A stretch of 64,000 bases of DNA, from the NCBI GenBank assembly GCA_034509425.1, contig JAVTVJ010011652.1, positions 6,873,501 through 6,937,500 of the forward strand, read 5' to 3'. A program made the translations under genes and the position numbers. The DNA comes from Eopsaltria australis. Taxonomy: Eukaryota > Chordata > Aves > Passeriformes > Petroicidae. Shown here in pieces: positions 29,801-40,000 of this stretch (position 1 is the first letter of the stretch; each line of letters opens with the position of its first letter). Below the pieces are notes generated by a model that ran no database searches, was not told where the DNA came from, and saw only the letters and a program-made list of their open reading frames with translations.

Positions 29801-30375
29801 CCCTCTACAGGCACATCTCAAGAAGAATGTGTGCATCTTCCAAACATAAGCCACTGCTGGTCACAGCACCTATGACTGCTGAGTTTACCTGGGAGTTGGG
29901 TGCACCTTCTGCTCTTCATCTGCTCTTGTGTAAATCACTTTCTCTTCAGTTGTGCAGGCAAACCATGAGGCTGTTTCTACCCCCTGAGCACACACGCAAC
30001 GTGAAGAAGAAATGGCAAGTACCTTGGGACTGAACTCTCGGGGGTGTGATGCAAATCACAGCCTCAGAGTCCATTTTCTGAGCAAATGAGGGTGCACTCG
30101 GCTGTGGCAGACCTTTATCCTTCAGCCAGCTGGCCATGGTCCATGTCATGGACCATGACAGGCAGCTGGGCTGAGCCCCAGACACGCCCCACTGCCATCA
30201 GTGGGCCCAGCCTCACCTTGCAGCCCCAGCAGGAGGGGTTGGCAGCTGCACCCCAACACCAAGTTCTTTGCAGGGGCCCAGAGGGACTGCTGGGCACTGA
30301 ACCAGCTGTGGGCCAGACACCGAGGTGTGTTCCCAAGATGACGCAACAACAAAGACGACAGAACAGCTCGGTTTG
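23896..30375. other. Intergenic region PCGF6-INA (tail-to-tail)
   Basis: 6.5 kb between the inferred 3' ends of two convergent genes. I find no exon, RNA gene or CR1 copy I can support. An AT-rich, low-CpG block at about 25260-26100 with TAATTA- and ATGCA-type words has the look of a conserved noncoding element, but this cannot be tested here. A perfect 23-bp palindrome lies at 30135-30157. Confidence 0.65.
30135..30157. repeat. Perfect 23-bp palindrome
   Basis: CATGGTCCATG (30135-30145), a central T, and CATGGACCATG (30147-30157) are exact reverse complements. It lies just beyond the inferred INA cleavage site. Function unknown. Confidence 0.9.
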
Positions 30376-31520
30376 ATCCACACAACTATTTCTTTTTTTA
30401 ATTATTAACTTGTGCCTTACAATAGAAGAGGAAAGAGTGCGAGCAAACAATTTGCTGGTTCCAGGAACTACCCTGGCAGCACTGCAAGGGCAGCGAGGTC
30501 TGGTGATGATAACCCCGCCAGGGCACTGACACACAGCACGCGGCGTCTCCGGCTCTTGCAAAAGCGATCGCTGGCAATTTAAGGCATTGAAGGAAACCTA
30601 TGGTTGTTAAATCCTATATCAAATTTGGCACACATTGGAGCAGTTAGAGCGGAGACAAGGATGCTTTGCGGGCTGGTGTTCGGGAGCCCTGCAGCTTCCC
30701 AGTGCCAGCTGGGGCACAATGCTAACCTGGGCACAGGGTTTTCATGTGAAGACTGTGCAGCCAGACAAGGAGCCCTCAGACCCTCATATTTGGGAGACAG
30801 TGATACCACATGAGGTGCTGCACCCCATAGCTTGGTGGTGCCTTCAACTCCAATGTAGCAGTTCCCTGCCCAGTGCCTGCTGCTTATGAACCCCATGTAC
30901 CTGGCTTGATTAGTGCTGTCAGAAAACAAGATTTGTCAGTACGAAGAAAAATTAACGTTCCTTATAGTTCAAAATATACGTGGCTGAGATCAGATGTCAG
31001 GTGTGGTTACAGTCCAGTATGGCTATTTCTGTGCTTCTAGGGTTAAAAGTGGCCGGCTACAGTTTGAGGAGTGGGGAAGAGTTTAGCTGTACAAGGATTT
31101 GGATAGCTGATGAAGGTATGTAGCCTTGAAACTAGTTATAGTAAACATGTTGAATTGTTTCCCTCCCCTCCCCAGAGAGCTGGCTCAGCAGCATTCCCAT
31201 CTGGCTGCCCCTCGCCTGCTCCAGGGGGAGGGAGGGGGCGTGCTCTGAGTCCATGTGCCACCACCACAACGACCAACATGCATCTCTAGCTACCTGTCCT
31301 GTGTGCCGCCACCCCATTTAAAAGGGAGCAATGTGCCAAACTCGGCCTCTGCTTGGCAGGACCCGCAAGGAAGCCATCCCTGGGTGGTGTCCCTGGGGGG
31401 GTTGTGTGTTTCTGAGGGAGGCTTCCTGCGAGCCCAGTGTGGCTTTGTGCCCAGAGGAGCAGTTTAAAGGCCGAGTGGAGACTGTTCCCCCTCAAATGCT
31501 TGTGAACAGGGTCCTGATGG
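30376..31520 (-). other. INA: INA 3' UTR (probable)
   Basis: About 1.1 kb between the INA stop and the only plausible poly(A) hexamer in range (ATTAAA, minus, 30402-30397). Low in CpG and without a recognised repeat. Confidence 0.5.
30397..30402 (-). terminator. INA: Poly(A) signal ATTAAA, likely INA
   Basis: On the minus strand ATTAAA is preceded by AT-rich sequence and followed by GT-rich elements (GTTGTGTGG, then GTCGTCTTTGTTGTTG), the usual arrangement around a cleavage site. Confidence 0.55.
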
Positions 31521-31794
31521 TTACATCTTTGCATTTGCAAGGATTCCTCCATGCAGGTTTAACCTCCCTCTTTTCTTGACAGAGGTTAGGGTCCCCTCAA
31601 TCACCTCAGCCCTGCTGGATGATATTTTAGAGGTCACTTTAATAACCTCTCCTTGGTCCTCCTCTTTGAAGGACAGAGTAGAGGAACTAAAGCTCCTTGG
31701 CTGGAAGGAGTAAGTGGGACTGGGGAGGGAATTGAGTGATGGAAGGCCGCTGCTTCCCATGTTGAAGAGGTTCTCCTCTCCCTCCAGCAGCTTC
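31521..31794 (-). CDS. INA: INA coding exon 3 (tail and stop)
   Basis: 274 bp after acceptor GTGCTTGCAG. It completes the AG|G Arg codon, then [15 protein letters not shown], a Ser/Pro-rich stretch, [15 protein letters not shown] and a C-terminus ending NAKM, TAA at 31523-31521. The final 28 residues align in length with the mammalian INA end ([12 protein letters not shown] resembling EILEETVISTKK) but the last 16 differ strongly. Confidence 0.92.
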
Positions 31795-34700
31795 CTGCAA
31801 GCACATCACAAGGGAAGAGGTTAATATGGGGATTTGAAACATTTGCAAAACTAGAGAGCAAGTCCAAACCATCACCCCAGGTCACATTGCACCATGAAAC
31901 TGATTCAAAATCATATTTTGGTTAACCATTTCTGGAGGACTTGCAATATGGGGTACATGAGAGTAACTTTCTCCCCTCTTTCCTCTCCAGAAACACCAGG
32001 AAAATAAATACCCGAAGCACAGGGACTCAGCCCTTTGCATCTACTTTTAACTTTGCAAGTGAGACAAGTTTCCAACCCCAACTGTCCCCATTAAAAACTA
32101 CTGCTTCTGGGATGGCTGAGGGATGTGGTTTGCTGCTGCTAGATCAAGGCAGGACATGGAGCCATGGCCGCTCCCCATGCAGGGGAGATGAACAACATGC
32201 TTGTGGTTCTCCTTGAGTGTATATCCAAGTATTTTCTGGGCCCTTGAAAATACTCCAGCCTAGTGGGGTCAGGGAATTGGGCTTGGGAAGTGTCCAGGTA
32301 GAGCAGGAATAAAGCAGGCTTACCTGTAGGCAGCTATCTCTATATCAAGGGCCATCTTGACGTTGAGCAGGTCTTGGTACTCCCTCAAGTGCCGAGCCAT
32401 CTCATTTTTGGTGTTTCGCAGGTCATCCTCCAGCTGCCCAATGGTGTCCTGCAAAGGCAAGGGAGCTCAGGGCCATGTTTTGGGACAGGGACTTCTCCCA
32501 CAGTCCCACTCTGCTTTGCCCATTGGAGAGACAGGGAAGTTCCAATGGGCAGTTGATGGCACGTCCCACCAGGAGTCTGGGACCATGAAATCTCGTGCTA
32601 GCAGGGATGAAGAAGCAGGCAGAGCACCAGGCATGGCTTGGGAGCGTGTGCAGTGGGGGAGGCTTTAGCCATTGATGGATTTATGTAGTTTCCCATCTGC
32701 AGCAGGGTCTGTGAGATGGGCAAATAGTGCATGGTGGTGGGAGCCCCAGTCCTGCAGGGGACTGGGCAGGCTGCTACAGAGGGAAGTTTTGAGCTTAAGC
32801 ATCGTCAAACTACAGGCAGTGGCTCAACAGGATGAGTGAGAGCACCCTGCACTGCAGCAACAGAGAAGAAAGGCTGCAGTTTGCATCTGCAGGGACTAAG
32901 AAGGGTTGGGACACACTTCCAGAGGGTGGAAGGAGAGGTGCTGCTGCCAGGGGTCCCCTCCAGAAGGGGAAGTCTGACACCTTCCTGGGAAAATGCCTCA
33001 GACCCTGGAGTGGGGGGTTCTGAATGCAGGGATTTGGGGAGGCTACAGAGACAGGGGTCTGCCCTGCAAGAGCCAGACTGCTCAGGTGGACAATGGCATC
33101 CTTCTAGCATCCTTCCTGTCAGCCTTGCCCTGCCTTTTGTCCCTTATAACCAGTTCTGCCTGTGATGTGGAGGCCTCCAAGGCCAGATTTCCTGCTAACA
33201 AAGGAGACTAATCTTTTCTTCTATTTTATTTCTCAGAAAACAAGCAGTCTGTGTTTTTCCACATGCATCTAGGTATCTAAGCAGCAGCTTGAAAGCAGTG
33301 AAACCTGCTCCCATACGGCTCTTCCCAATCAGGTTTCCTGCTGCCAGCTGCCCCACTGTGCCACCAGAGGAGCGTGATTTGGAACAGAAATGAGTCAGCA
33401 GTTTGCATTTAAGCCACGATGTAGCCCTGCCTACAAATCCCTGCAATGGCCACTGCCAACCTCCACCCTCCTGCACCCCCTCCCAGAGTCAGGCCTCTGC
33501 AATTGCTTCCAGATCCTCTGTTCCAGAAACAATCTTTGTCCTGCCACATCATCCTCATCATGTCCCCTTCCCACTCCTGTCATGTCCCCAGCTTCCTCTG
33601 CTGCCTAACCTTCCTCATGGACAGTGCAGAGACAATCACAGTGTGTGGAGCTGCCCAAGGAGCAGGGAGCTGTGCTGACCCTGCTGCAGTGAGCCCAGTT
33701 TGAGCAGAGCCCCTCTGAGAAGCTGTGGCAGCTCATCCTGAATGCAGCATGGAACATGTCACAGTCAGATCAGCTGGACACAACCAACCTTGCAGGACAT
33801 TTAGGAGCCATCCTTGTGGTCTCTGCTTTGACCTGGGCTGCTCTGTTCTCCACAGCAAAAGATCTGCAAGAAGCTGTGCCTCTGAGATCATTGGGGCATC
33901 AGCTGAAAAGCCCCATGACTGCTGCTGCTGTACAGATTAAAGCCTCTGCTCCGATGCAGACAGATTGCTGCTGCACCAAGCCAGGACAGGAAGGAACGAC
34001 TTGAGGTGATCCCCACCCTGGGACAGCTCCACTCTTGCTGCTGTGACTCTTTGTGCTTCCATCTCTCTTCCCTCTGCCTGCAGTCCACACGAGCAAAAAG
34101 CTCTTTCAAAACTGGTTGTCCTTGTTCCTGGTCTGCACCTCTCTTCCACACCCCAGCTCTACCAGCTGCTAGAATAAAAACCCCCTCCTCACACCACTGC
34201 AAACCTGTCCCCTAACAAAAAACTCTTGCATGTTAGTTCAGATTTGACTGGGCAGCCCACAATTATAAAAACATGCCCCAGCTCTGGCAGGATCATTTTA
34301 AAAGCTCAGACAATAGGAATATTCTCTTTTAAGACACACTTCCAACCTTTTCCATTGTTTGCAGCCAGAGAAATTATTTAGCTGCTACACATGCACATTG
34401 CTTAAAAGACTTTTAAGTATTGCTACCCATAAAGCAGATCCTGAGGGTCATATAGGAAAGCACTGCCATGCTGTCACTAAAACAATTTCAATTATGGTGC
34501 TGTTTAATCCAGTTGCTTCATTTTTTTCCCCAATTGATAGGTTGCTCCCAGAATCCCTCTTTCACATGGCATCAAGACTATTTAAGACAATTACTGTGTA
34601 TAATTTTTTCACTATAGATAATACTTTATATTGCATATTTCTACAAAAATTGTTGAAGACTACCTCAACTATTCATGAAATTTGAAAGCAGCTTGGCGCT

Positions 34701-36792
34701 AGGTCACGAATTCTAGAACGCCTCACAAAATTTGGCCTTGAAAATGACATGGCATTACTTGGGCCCTCCAGGTATGATTAAAGGCAGTTGTTTCAGTATT
34801 TAGAAGGAAATGGCTTGATTTAGAAATCACAGATCATTTAACAGCCATATAATAGAACAGTCTCAGGATTCATTTTACTAAAAGTCATGAACATTTCCCT
34901 ATAGCAAGAAAATGTGGCAATACTGCAGTAATGGAATCCACCCTACATGGGCCTTTCCACAGACATAAGAGATGCTGGGATCTGTCTGCAAGTCCAGACT
35001 TAACCTTTGCAGAGCTCCGATTTCTGCAGTGCAGGTGCCAAGAGCCAGGCCACAGGGCAAGGGGCCAAGTCTGGGCAGACAGCTTCGAGGAATTACCCAC
35101 AACGTTGTGTAGGCAATTTTGGACCTGATCCTTAAGGGACGGGGCAGGAATGGATCGATGCCCCAAACAGCACTACCGTGTGTGGGGATGTCCCCTGCAG
35201 GACGGGGGTGTTGGAGGGAGTGTCCTGGCCTGTGTTCCTGAAATCTGCCCTGTGGAGTTTTGCCTCTGGATGAAGGGTGAAGGCAACAGGCAATGCCGTG
35301 ATGGGGCAGGATCTGTGTGCAGGACAGAGAGGCACAATGCTGGGTGGTGGGAAGGCTGCAGGGATGCCCAGCACTGCGCAGTGCTGCAGGGGCACTGCCT
35401 GCATGGCTCGGTGCTGCGCAAGGCAGGAGGGGTGAGTGCCGTTCCATGCTGGGGGTGTTTTGTGTAGCGCGGCATTGATCGGGACAGAGCAGGCGATGGT
35501 GCTGACCGATGCGAGGCGGGGGGCGGGGGGGCACCGCATGGAGCCGGGGTGCCCAACGCTGCACAGGACTGCGGTAGGGGCTGCTGCAGGGGACAGAACT
35601 GCGCTGCAGCATTTCGCAGGCAGAGGAGATGCTCAGCGCTGCATAGGACCAGGGGAGGGAGAGTGCGGAATCGCAGGTGCCGGTGCGGCACTGCGCCGGG
35701 TGTTTGCGTGGGGTGAAGATTCCCGGTGTTACACATTACGGGGGACAGCTGCTTGGGGTGGAGGTGCCGACTGGTGCGGATGGCGCGGGAGGAGGATGCT
35801 CGGTGCCGCCCGGTGCCAGGGGAGGGGACAGTGACGGTTCCCGGCGCCGCCCGGCTCACCTGCAGGCCGGCGGCCTCGGCGTTGTGCCGCTCCTCCAGCT
35901 CCTGCAGCTGCCTCTCCAAGGACTGGTGAGCGCCGCGCAGGCTCTCCATCTCCACCAGGCGCGCCTGGAGCTGGCGGCGGCACTCGCCGGCCTCCCGGCG
36001 GCTGGCGCGCACGGCCTCCTGGCTGCGGGCCGCCCGCTCATGCAGGCGGGCGCAGCGGGCGCGGTACCAGTCCTCGGCTGCCTGCAGGTTGCGGGCCGCC
36101 AGCGCCTCGTACTGTGCGCGCAGCTCCCGCAGCGCCGCGGCCAGGTCGGGCCGCGGGGCCGGCGGCGGGGCCGGGCCCGGGAGCGCGGCGCCCAGCTCGG
36201 CGAGATGCTCGGCGTGGGCGCTGCGCAGGGCAGCCAGCTCCTCCTGCAGCGCCTCCGCCCGCCGCTCCAGATCGGCGCTGGCGCGGGAGGCCGCCTCGGC
36301 CGCCTGCTGCCGGGAGCGCAGCGCCCGCTCCGCCTCGGCGCGGCTCCGCGCCTCCTCCTCGCAGCGCGCCCGCAGCCGCTGCGTCTCCTCGGCCAGGCGC
36401 GCCCGCTCCAGCGCCGCCTGCGCCCGCTCCCCGTGCGCCTCCTCCAGCCGGGCGCGCAGGGTGCGCAGCTCCCCGCCCAGCAGCTGCCCCAGCCGGCGCG
36501 GCTCGTCCGAGCGCTGCCGCAGCGCCGCCAGCTCCGCCGCCAGCGCCCGGTTCCGCTCCTCCAGCGCCCGCACCCTCTCGATGTACCCGGCGAAGCGCTC
36601 GTTGAGGCCCTGCAGCTGCTCCTTCTCGCTGCCCCGCGCCCGCCGCGGCTCCACGCCGCGCTCCCGCACGGCCTCCGGCTCCGCGCCCGGGCGCGCCCAC
36701 CGGCCCGCCGGCATCTCGGGGCGCCGCGGAGTCTCCGCGAAGAGGTGGCGGTAGGAGGCGGCCAGCGCCGCCGGCTCCGCGCTGTAGCTCAT
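31521..36792 (-). CDS. INA: INA, alpha-internexin (complete, three exons)
   Basis: Alpha-internexin is a class IV neuronal intermediate filament that co-assembles with neurofilament proteins in axons. Exons 36792-35860, 32448-32324 and 31794-31521 join in phase to 1332 bp, 443 residues (human 499). The head is only about 55 residues and lacks the long Ser-rich arm. The rod begins [20 protein letters not shown] (55-74), close to the usual LNDRFAxxIEKV helix-initiation motif, and ends with the helix-termination motif [20 protein letters not shown] (334-353) then KLLEGEE. Linker L12 is proline-rich (205-215). The tail (361-443) has an acidic patch and ends in KM. Exon 1 encodes 55 Arg but one Lys. 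Introns fall where neuronal intermediate filament genes have them. Assignment to INA rather than NEFL/NEFM rests on the rod sequence, short tail and synteny with PCGF6 and NT5C2. Confidence 0.94.
31795..32323 (-). other. INA: INA intron 2
   Basis: 529-bp intron between GTAAGC donor and CTTGCAG acceptor; nothing recognised inside. Confidence 0.85.
32324..32448 (-). CDS. INA: INA coding exon 2 (end of rod)
   Basis: 125 bp: [41 protein letters not shown] and the first two bases of Arg353. It carries the intermediate filament helix-termination motif. Acceptor TTTGCAG, donor TACAG|GTAAGC. No open frame long enough to flag it; found by reading the strand. Confidence 0.95.
32449..35859 (-). other. 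INA: INA intron 1
   Basis: 3.4-kb intron. The part near exon 1 (about 35240-35830) is a GC-rich degenerate minisatellite; the part at about 34340-34860 is AT-rich and may hold a noncoding element. No CR1 copy recognised. The frame reading on from exon 1 stays open into the intron because of GC content, but the GTGAGC donor at 35859 ends the exon. Confidence 0.8.
35240..35830. repeat. Degenerate GC-rich minisatellite in INA intron 1
   Basis: Words such as GTGCTGC, GCACTGC, TGCAGGGG and GGGACAGA recur at irregular spacing of a few tens of bases. A perfect 18-bp palindrome, CAGCACTGCGCAGTGCTG, sits at 35369-35386. Unit length cannot be fixed by eye. Confidence 0.5.
35860..36792 (-). CDS. INA: INA coding exon 1 (head and most of rod)
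   Basis: 311 whole codons from ATG (context GCCGCCATGA, strong Kozak) to CTGCAG|GTGAGC. It encodes the short head, coil 1, linker and most of coil 2 ([20 protein letters not shown] is the conserved coil 2 start). A long antisense open frame over the same bases is a composition artefact. Confidence 0.95.
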
Positions 36793-36976
36793 GGCGGCGG
36801 AGGGGGACCGGTGGCGGTGCCGGCGCTTATGTAGAGCGGGGCGGAGCGCGGTGAGATGCGGAGGGGTGCGGGGCGGAGCGCTCCGGCGAGGAGGGGGCGC
36901 GGTGAGGTGCGGTGCGGAGCGCCGTGCGGTGCGATGCGCAGTCCGGTGCGCGGTGCCGCCGCGGCAGGAGGCGACA

Positions 36977-37004
36977 GGAGCTGTCCGTGTGCCGCGGTGC
37001 TGAA
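36977..37004 (-). promoter_or_regulatory. INA: RE1/NRSE-like element with expanded spacing
   Basis: On the minus (INA sense) strand the left half TTCAGCACC (37004-36996) is exact, and the right half GGACAGCTCC (36986-36977) matches GGACAGCGCC at nine of ten. They are 9 bases apart, not the canonical 2, a 7-bp expansion. REST is known to bind bipartite sites with such wider spacing. It lies 185-212 bp upstream of the INA ATG, and INA is a neuron-restricted gene, the class REST silences outside neurons. Confidence 0.7.
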
Positions 37005-37033
37005 GGACTGTGGCAGCGGGCGGGGCATGGGGC

Positions 37034-37064
37034 GGGACGGACGGACGGATGGACGGATGGATGT
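37034..37064 (+). repeat. GGAC/GGAT tetranucleotide array
   Basis: About seven units of GGAC or GGAT in a row, a short microsatellite upstream of INA, followed to 37400 by loosely repetitive CA- and GA-rich sequence. Confidence 0.8.
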
Positions 37065-40000
37065 AGGGGGGATGTGTGTGGGGACACACGGACGCGGAAA
37101 GAGCATGCAAACACACAGAGGCATGTGGACAGATGGATGCACAGGCATGCGGAAGGGTCAGGCGCACTCACAATAAGACACACACGTCCACACACGTCCA
37201 CATACCCGGAGCCAGAGACACAAAGGGACAAGCAGCCGTTCAGAGCGGCACACAGATGCACGGGCAAGGAGAGAGAGAAAGGAAGAGAGACAGAAGGAAG
37301 CAGGCAGAAATGGGCAGGTGGAGAGAGAGAGTCAGGCAGGCACCTAGAGAGACAAAAGGCAGACGCACACACAGGTGTGCACAAATATAAACACACAAAT
37401 CACTCTCGCTGGGGTATCCCCAGCTGTCCCTTCCAATGCTCAAGAGAAGCTGTGCTGTGCATCTGTTTCTGGGCTGAAGGTGTCCTTCGGGGAGTTGGTT
37501 CTAGCTCCTCTTCTCTGATAAGGACCAGGGTGCCTATGGCTGTGTGGGATCTCAGTGGGATGGGGGCTCTTGGGGTGCAGAGTTGGAGATATGTCTGGAG
37601 GAGGGTGTGATCACGACAAAAACTGATAATGATCAGTCCAGATGTGCCACAGGGGACACAACGGGAGGATTTTGCCTTCAGGTTGTTTGCCAGGAACTGA
37701 AAACACTTCAGTTTCTCTACTGTCCACTCAAGCAGGCTGGGCCCTCCCACTGGCAAGGGTTTGCTGGGAGTACCCAGGGCTGCATCACTGACAGGAAGGG
37801 GGTACCTGCATACCCCACCTCCAGGCCAAGTGCACTGCCTGCACCCCAGTGCAGGACCTGCCAAGAGACCAGTGAGAAGTGACTGATTTCTGGGAGCAGC
37901 AACACAAAATACAGCTGAGAGATGGAAAAAAAAACTTAATTGTGATCTAAGTATGAGAAACATGGTGAAATGAGCAAATATTTGGATCCTGTCCCCTGCT
38001 GTACATCTCTGTGCCACAGAGATCTGCACTGATGCCCAGTCCCTCTACTCCACTTATCCCTGTTTGTTCTCACAGGCGACCAGAGGACAGCATGTGTGTG
38101 TTCCAGCAAATGAGCAGGGAGGACAAACAAGCCAGGGCTGGTATTGGAGAGAGCTGTGACTTCCAAAAGAGCTGTTGCTGTGGTTGAGCAATACCTTCAG
38201 TGCAGGTAGCTTGGTGTGCAGCTGCAGCATTAGCTGCACATTTGGATCATCTGAGCAGCTCATATTTTGATGTCAGAGCATCCCAGTCAGAGAGCCTCGG
38301 CACAGGTGGGGCTGCCAGCTATCCTTGCCCTGGCCTGGGCTGCCTGGCTCGCACTGCCAAGGCAGAAATCCTCTCCTTGGTCTGATTTTTTCCCCCAGAT
38401 ATTTCACATATTCCTCACATACAAGTGCATTTTACCATACCCTCAATATCTCCTACTTTACATTGCAATATCCTAAGTCAGGGGTTTACTGCTGGGAATA
38501 ACTGATCACAGAACTGAGAAGTTTCCAGCTCTGCTTAGTTATGTGCATGGCATTGCTTTGATAACTTTGCTCTGATGCTTATTGCTGATGACAGAGGCTT
38601 CTGTGGTTCTCTTTGTCACGGAAAAATGGAGTGCAGCTTAGCCTGGCTTCCTCACTCATGCTGTTTTAGCACTGCCATACGTATGTACCCTAACAGCTGA
38701 GTTAGGAGGCTCACAGTCTCCTCCAGCACATGAACTACAAGGTACCCTAAAGAGACTGCTGACTTCCATGGGGAAAGACCCAGGGACCAAATCCCTTTGC
38801 CTCCCAATGGCTCGAGGTGTTCTGACATCTTTCTACACACCCAGAAGGAGGCTGCATGAAACAGTTGAGACCTGTGCCGGTTGCTGGTGTGACTGCTGGA
38901 ACTGTGTGACTGAACAAGCACAAGGGATCAGAGTCGCTAAATCACAGTGAGTGCTGCTGTCCTGCAGAACAAGGATGAGACTTTATGGCTGGAGAAAAAC
39001 TGAACTCTGGCATGACAGACCTGAAATGAAACAAGCTGTAAGTGGCACAAACTGAAAGCAGGGCTGTGCCTGTGATGTGTTCAGCATCAGGAAACCTTGA
39101 CACTTGAGTAACTGTTGGGACACAGAGACACGGCATCAGTGGAAACTTTATAAGGCCAGAAAACAAGCAGAAAACCAAAGAGAAACAGCTCCATAGCTAA
39201 GAATTGTACAGCAATGAAATGTGGATGGGTTGTATTAGGGATTAAATTACCCAGGACGGTTCTGTATCTCCTATTTACTTCAAAAATCAAGTCTTGAATG
39301 TGAGACAGCAGGAGGACTCCTTAAAGCTCTGTGATACTCCCTGCACAGCATCTGCCTGCTGACGAGGCTCATTAAACCACTTCTCTCCTGAGCTGCAATC
39401 TGCCTTGGGCTTGTGAGTCACAGGGAAAAGCCGTACTCTGAGCTGTGCCCACACGGCCATGGGACACTCACCTCCTGGCCAGCACAGCCCATGAAACAAA
39501 TGCTCTGGGGAGCTGTGTCACCACCCAGCCTCACCACAGCAGCTTCGGGAGAGGGAATTGTTTGCCAGCGGTGGGAAAAAGGCAGATCCGAGTGTCTTCC
39601 AGAAGGCTGCTGCCAGGTCTCCTGTGGCACTGACAAGTCTGACCCCCTGCAGGAGGGAGAGCTCTTTGGGTCAGGGCAGCAAAGTCAGGGAGAAAACATA
39701 TAGAAGTGGTAAACACACATGTAAGGAAGATGGATGCATTTGCTTAATTGCACACACACAAACACAGTAACAAAAACAAGAAAATGGCTCCCTCTAACTC
39801 AGGAGTTCATTTCTGACAGTGGCAGACTTGCTTCTTTGGTATAACTTCTCTGGTTCTGTCTGTCTGCAGCTCTGGGGCTCCCTGGAGAGCAGTCACATCT
39901 CTGTTTGCTGGCCCTTATCTAATCAGTGCAAGTTCACGTCCTGCATGCCATTGTGCTCTGTAATCCACAGTTTGATAATGCACTCTATGAAAAAACATCT

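Larger units (their letters stand above)
35460..37060. promoter_or_regulatory. INA: CpG island over INA exon 1 and promoter
   Basis: About 1.6 kb of very CpG-rich sequence covering the start of intron 1, exon 1 and about 270 bp upstream. Upstream of the ATG a 16-mer, GCGCGGTGAGATGCGG (36846-36861), recurs with one change at 36897-36912. Confidence 0.85.

Noticed and set aside
33358..33376. CCACCAGAGGAGCG as a second CTCF site
   Set aside because: The GGC core is interrupted by an extra A, so the fit is too weak.
35677..36834. Long open frame on the plus strand (385 codons) opposite INA exon 1
   Set aside because: It is the antisense of a GC-rich coding exon, lacks a recognisable domain and simply reflects rare stop codons at this composition.
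36826..36834. CTACATAAG on the minus strand as an INA TATA box
   Set aside because: It would place the start only about 10 bases before the ATG and matches TATA poorly.
35173..37167. 664-codon minus-strand frame running through INA exon 1 in both directions
   Set aside because: The intermediate filament similarity covers only 36792-35860; beyond the GTGAGC donor the translation is intron minisatellite, and upstream of the ATG it is promoter.
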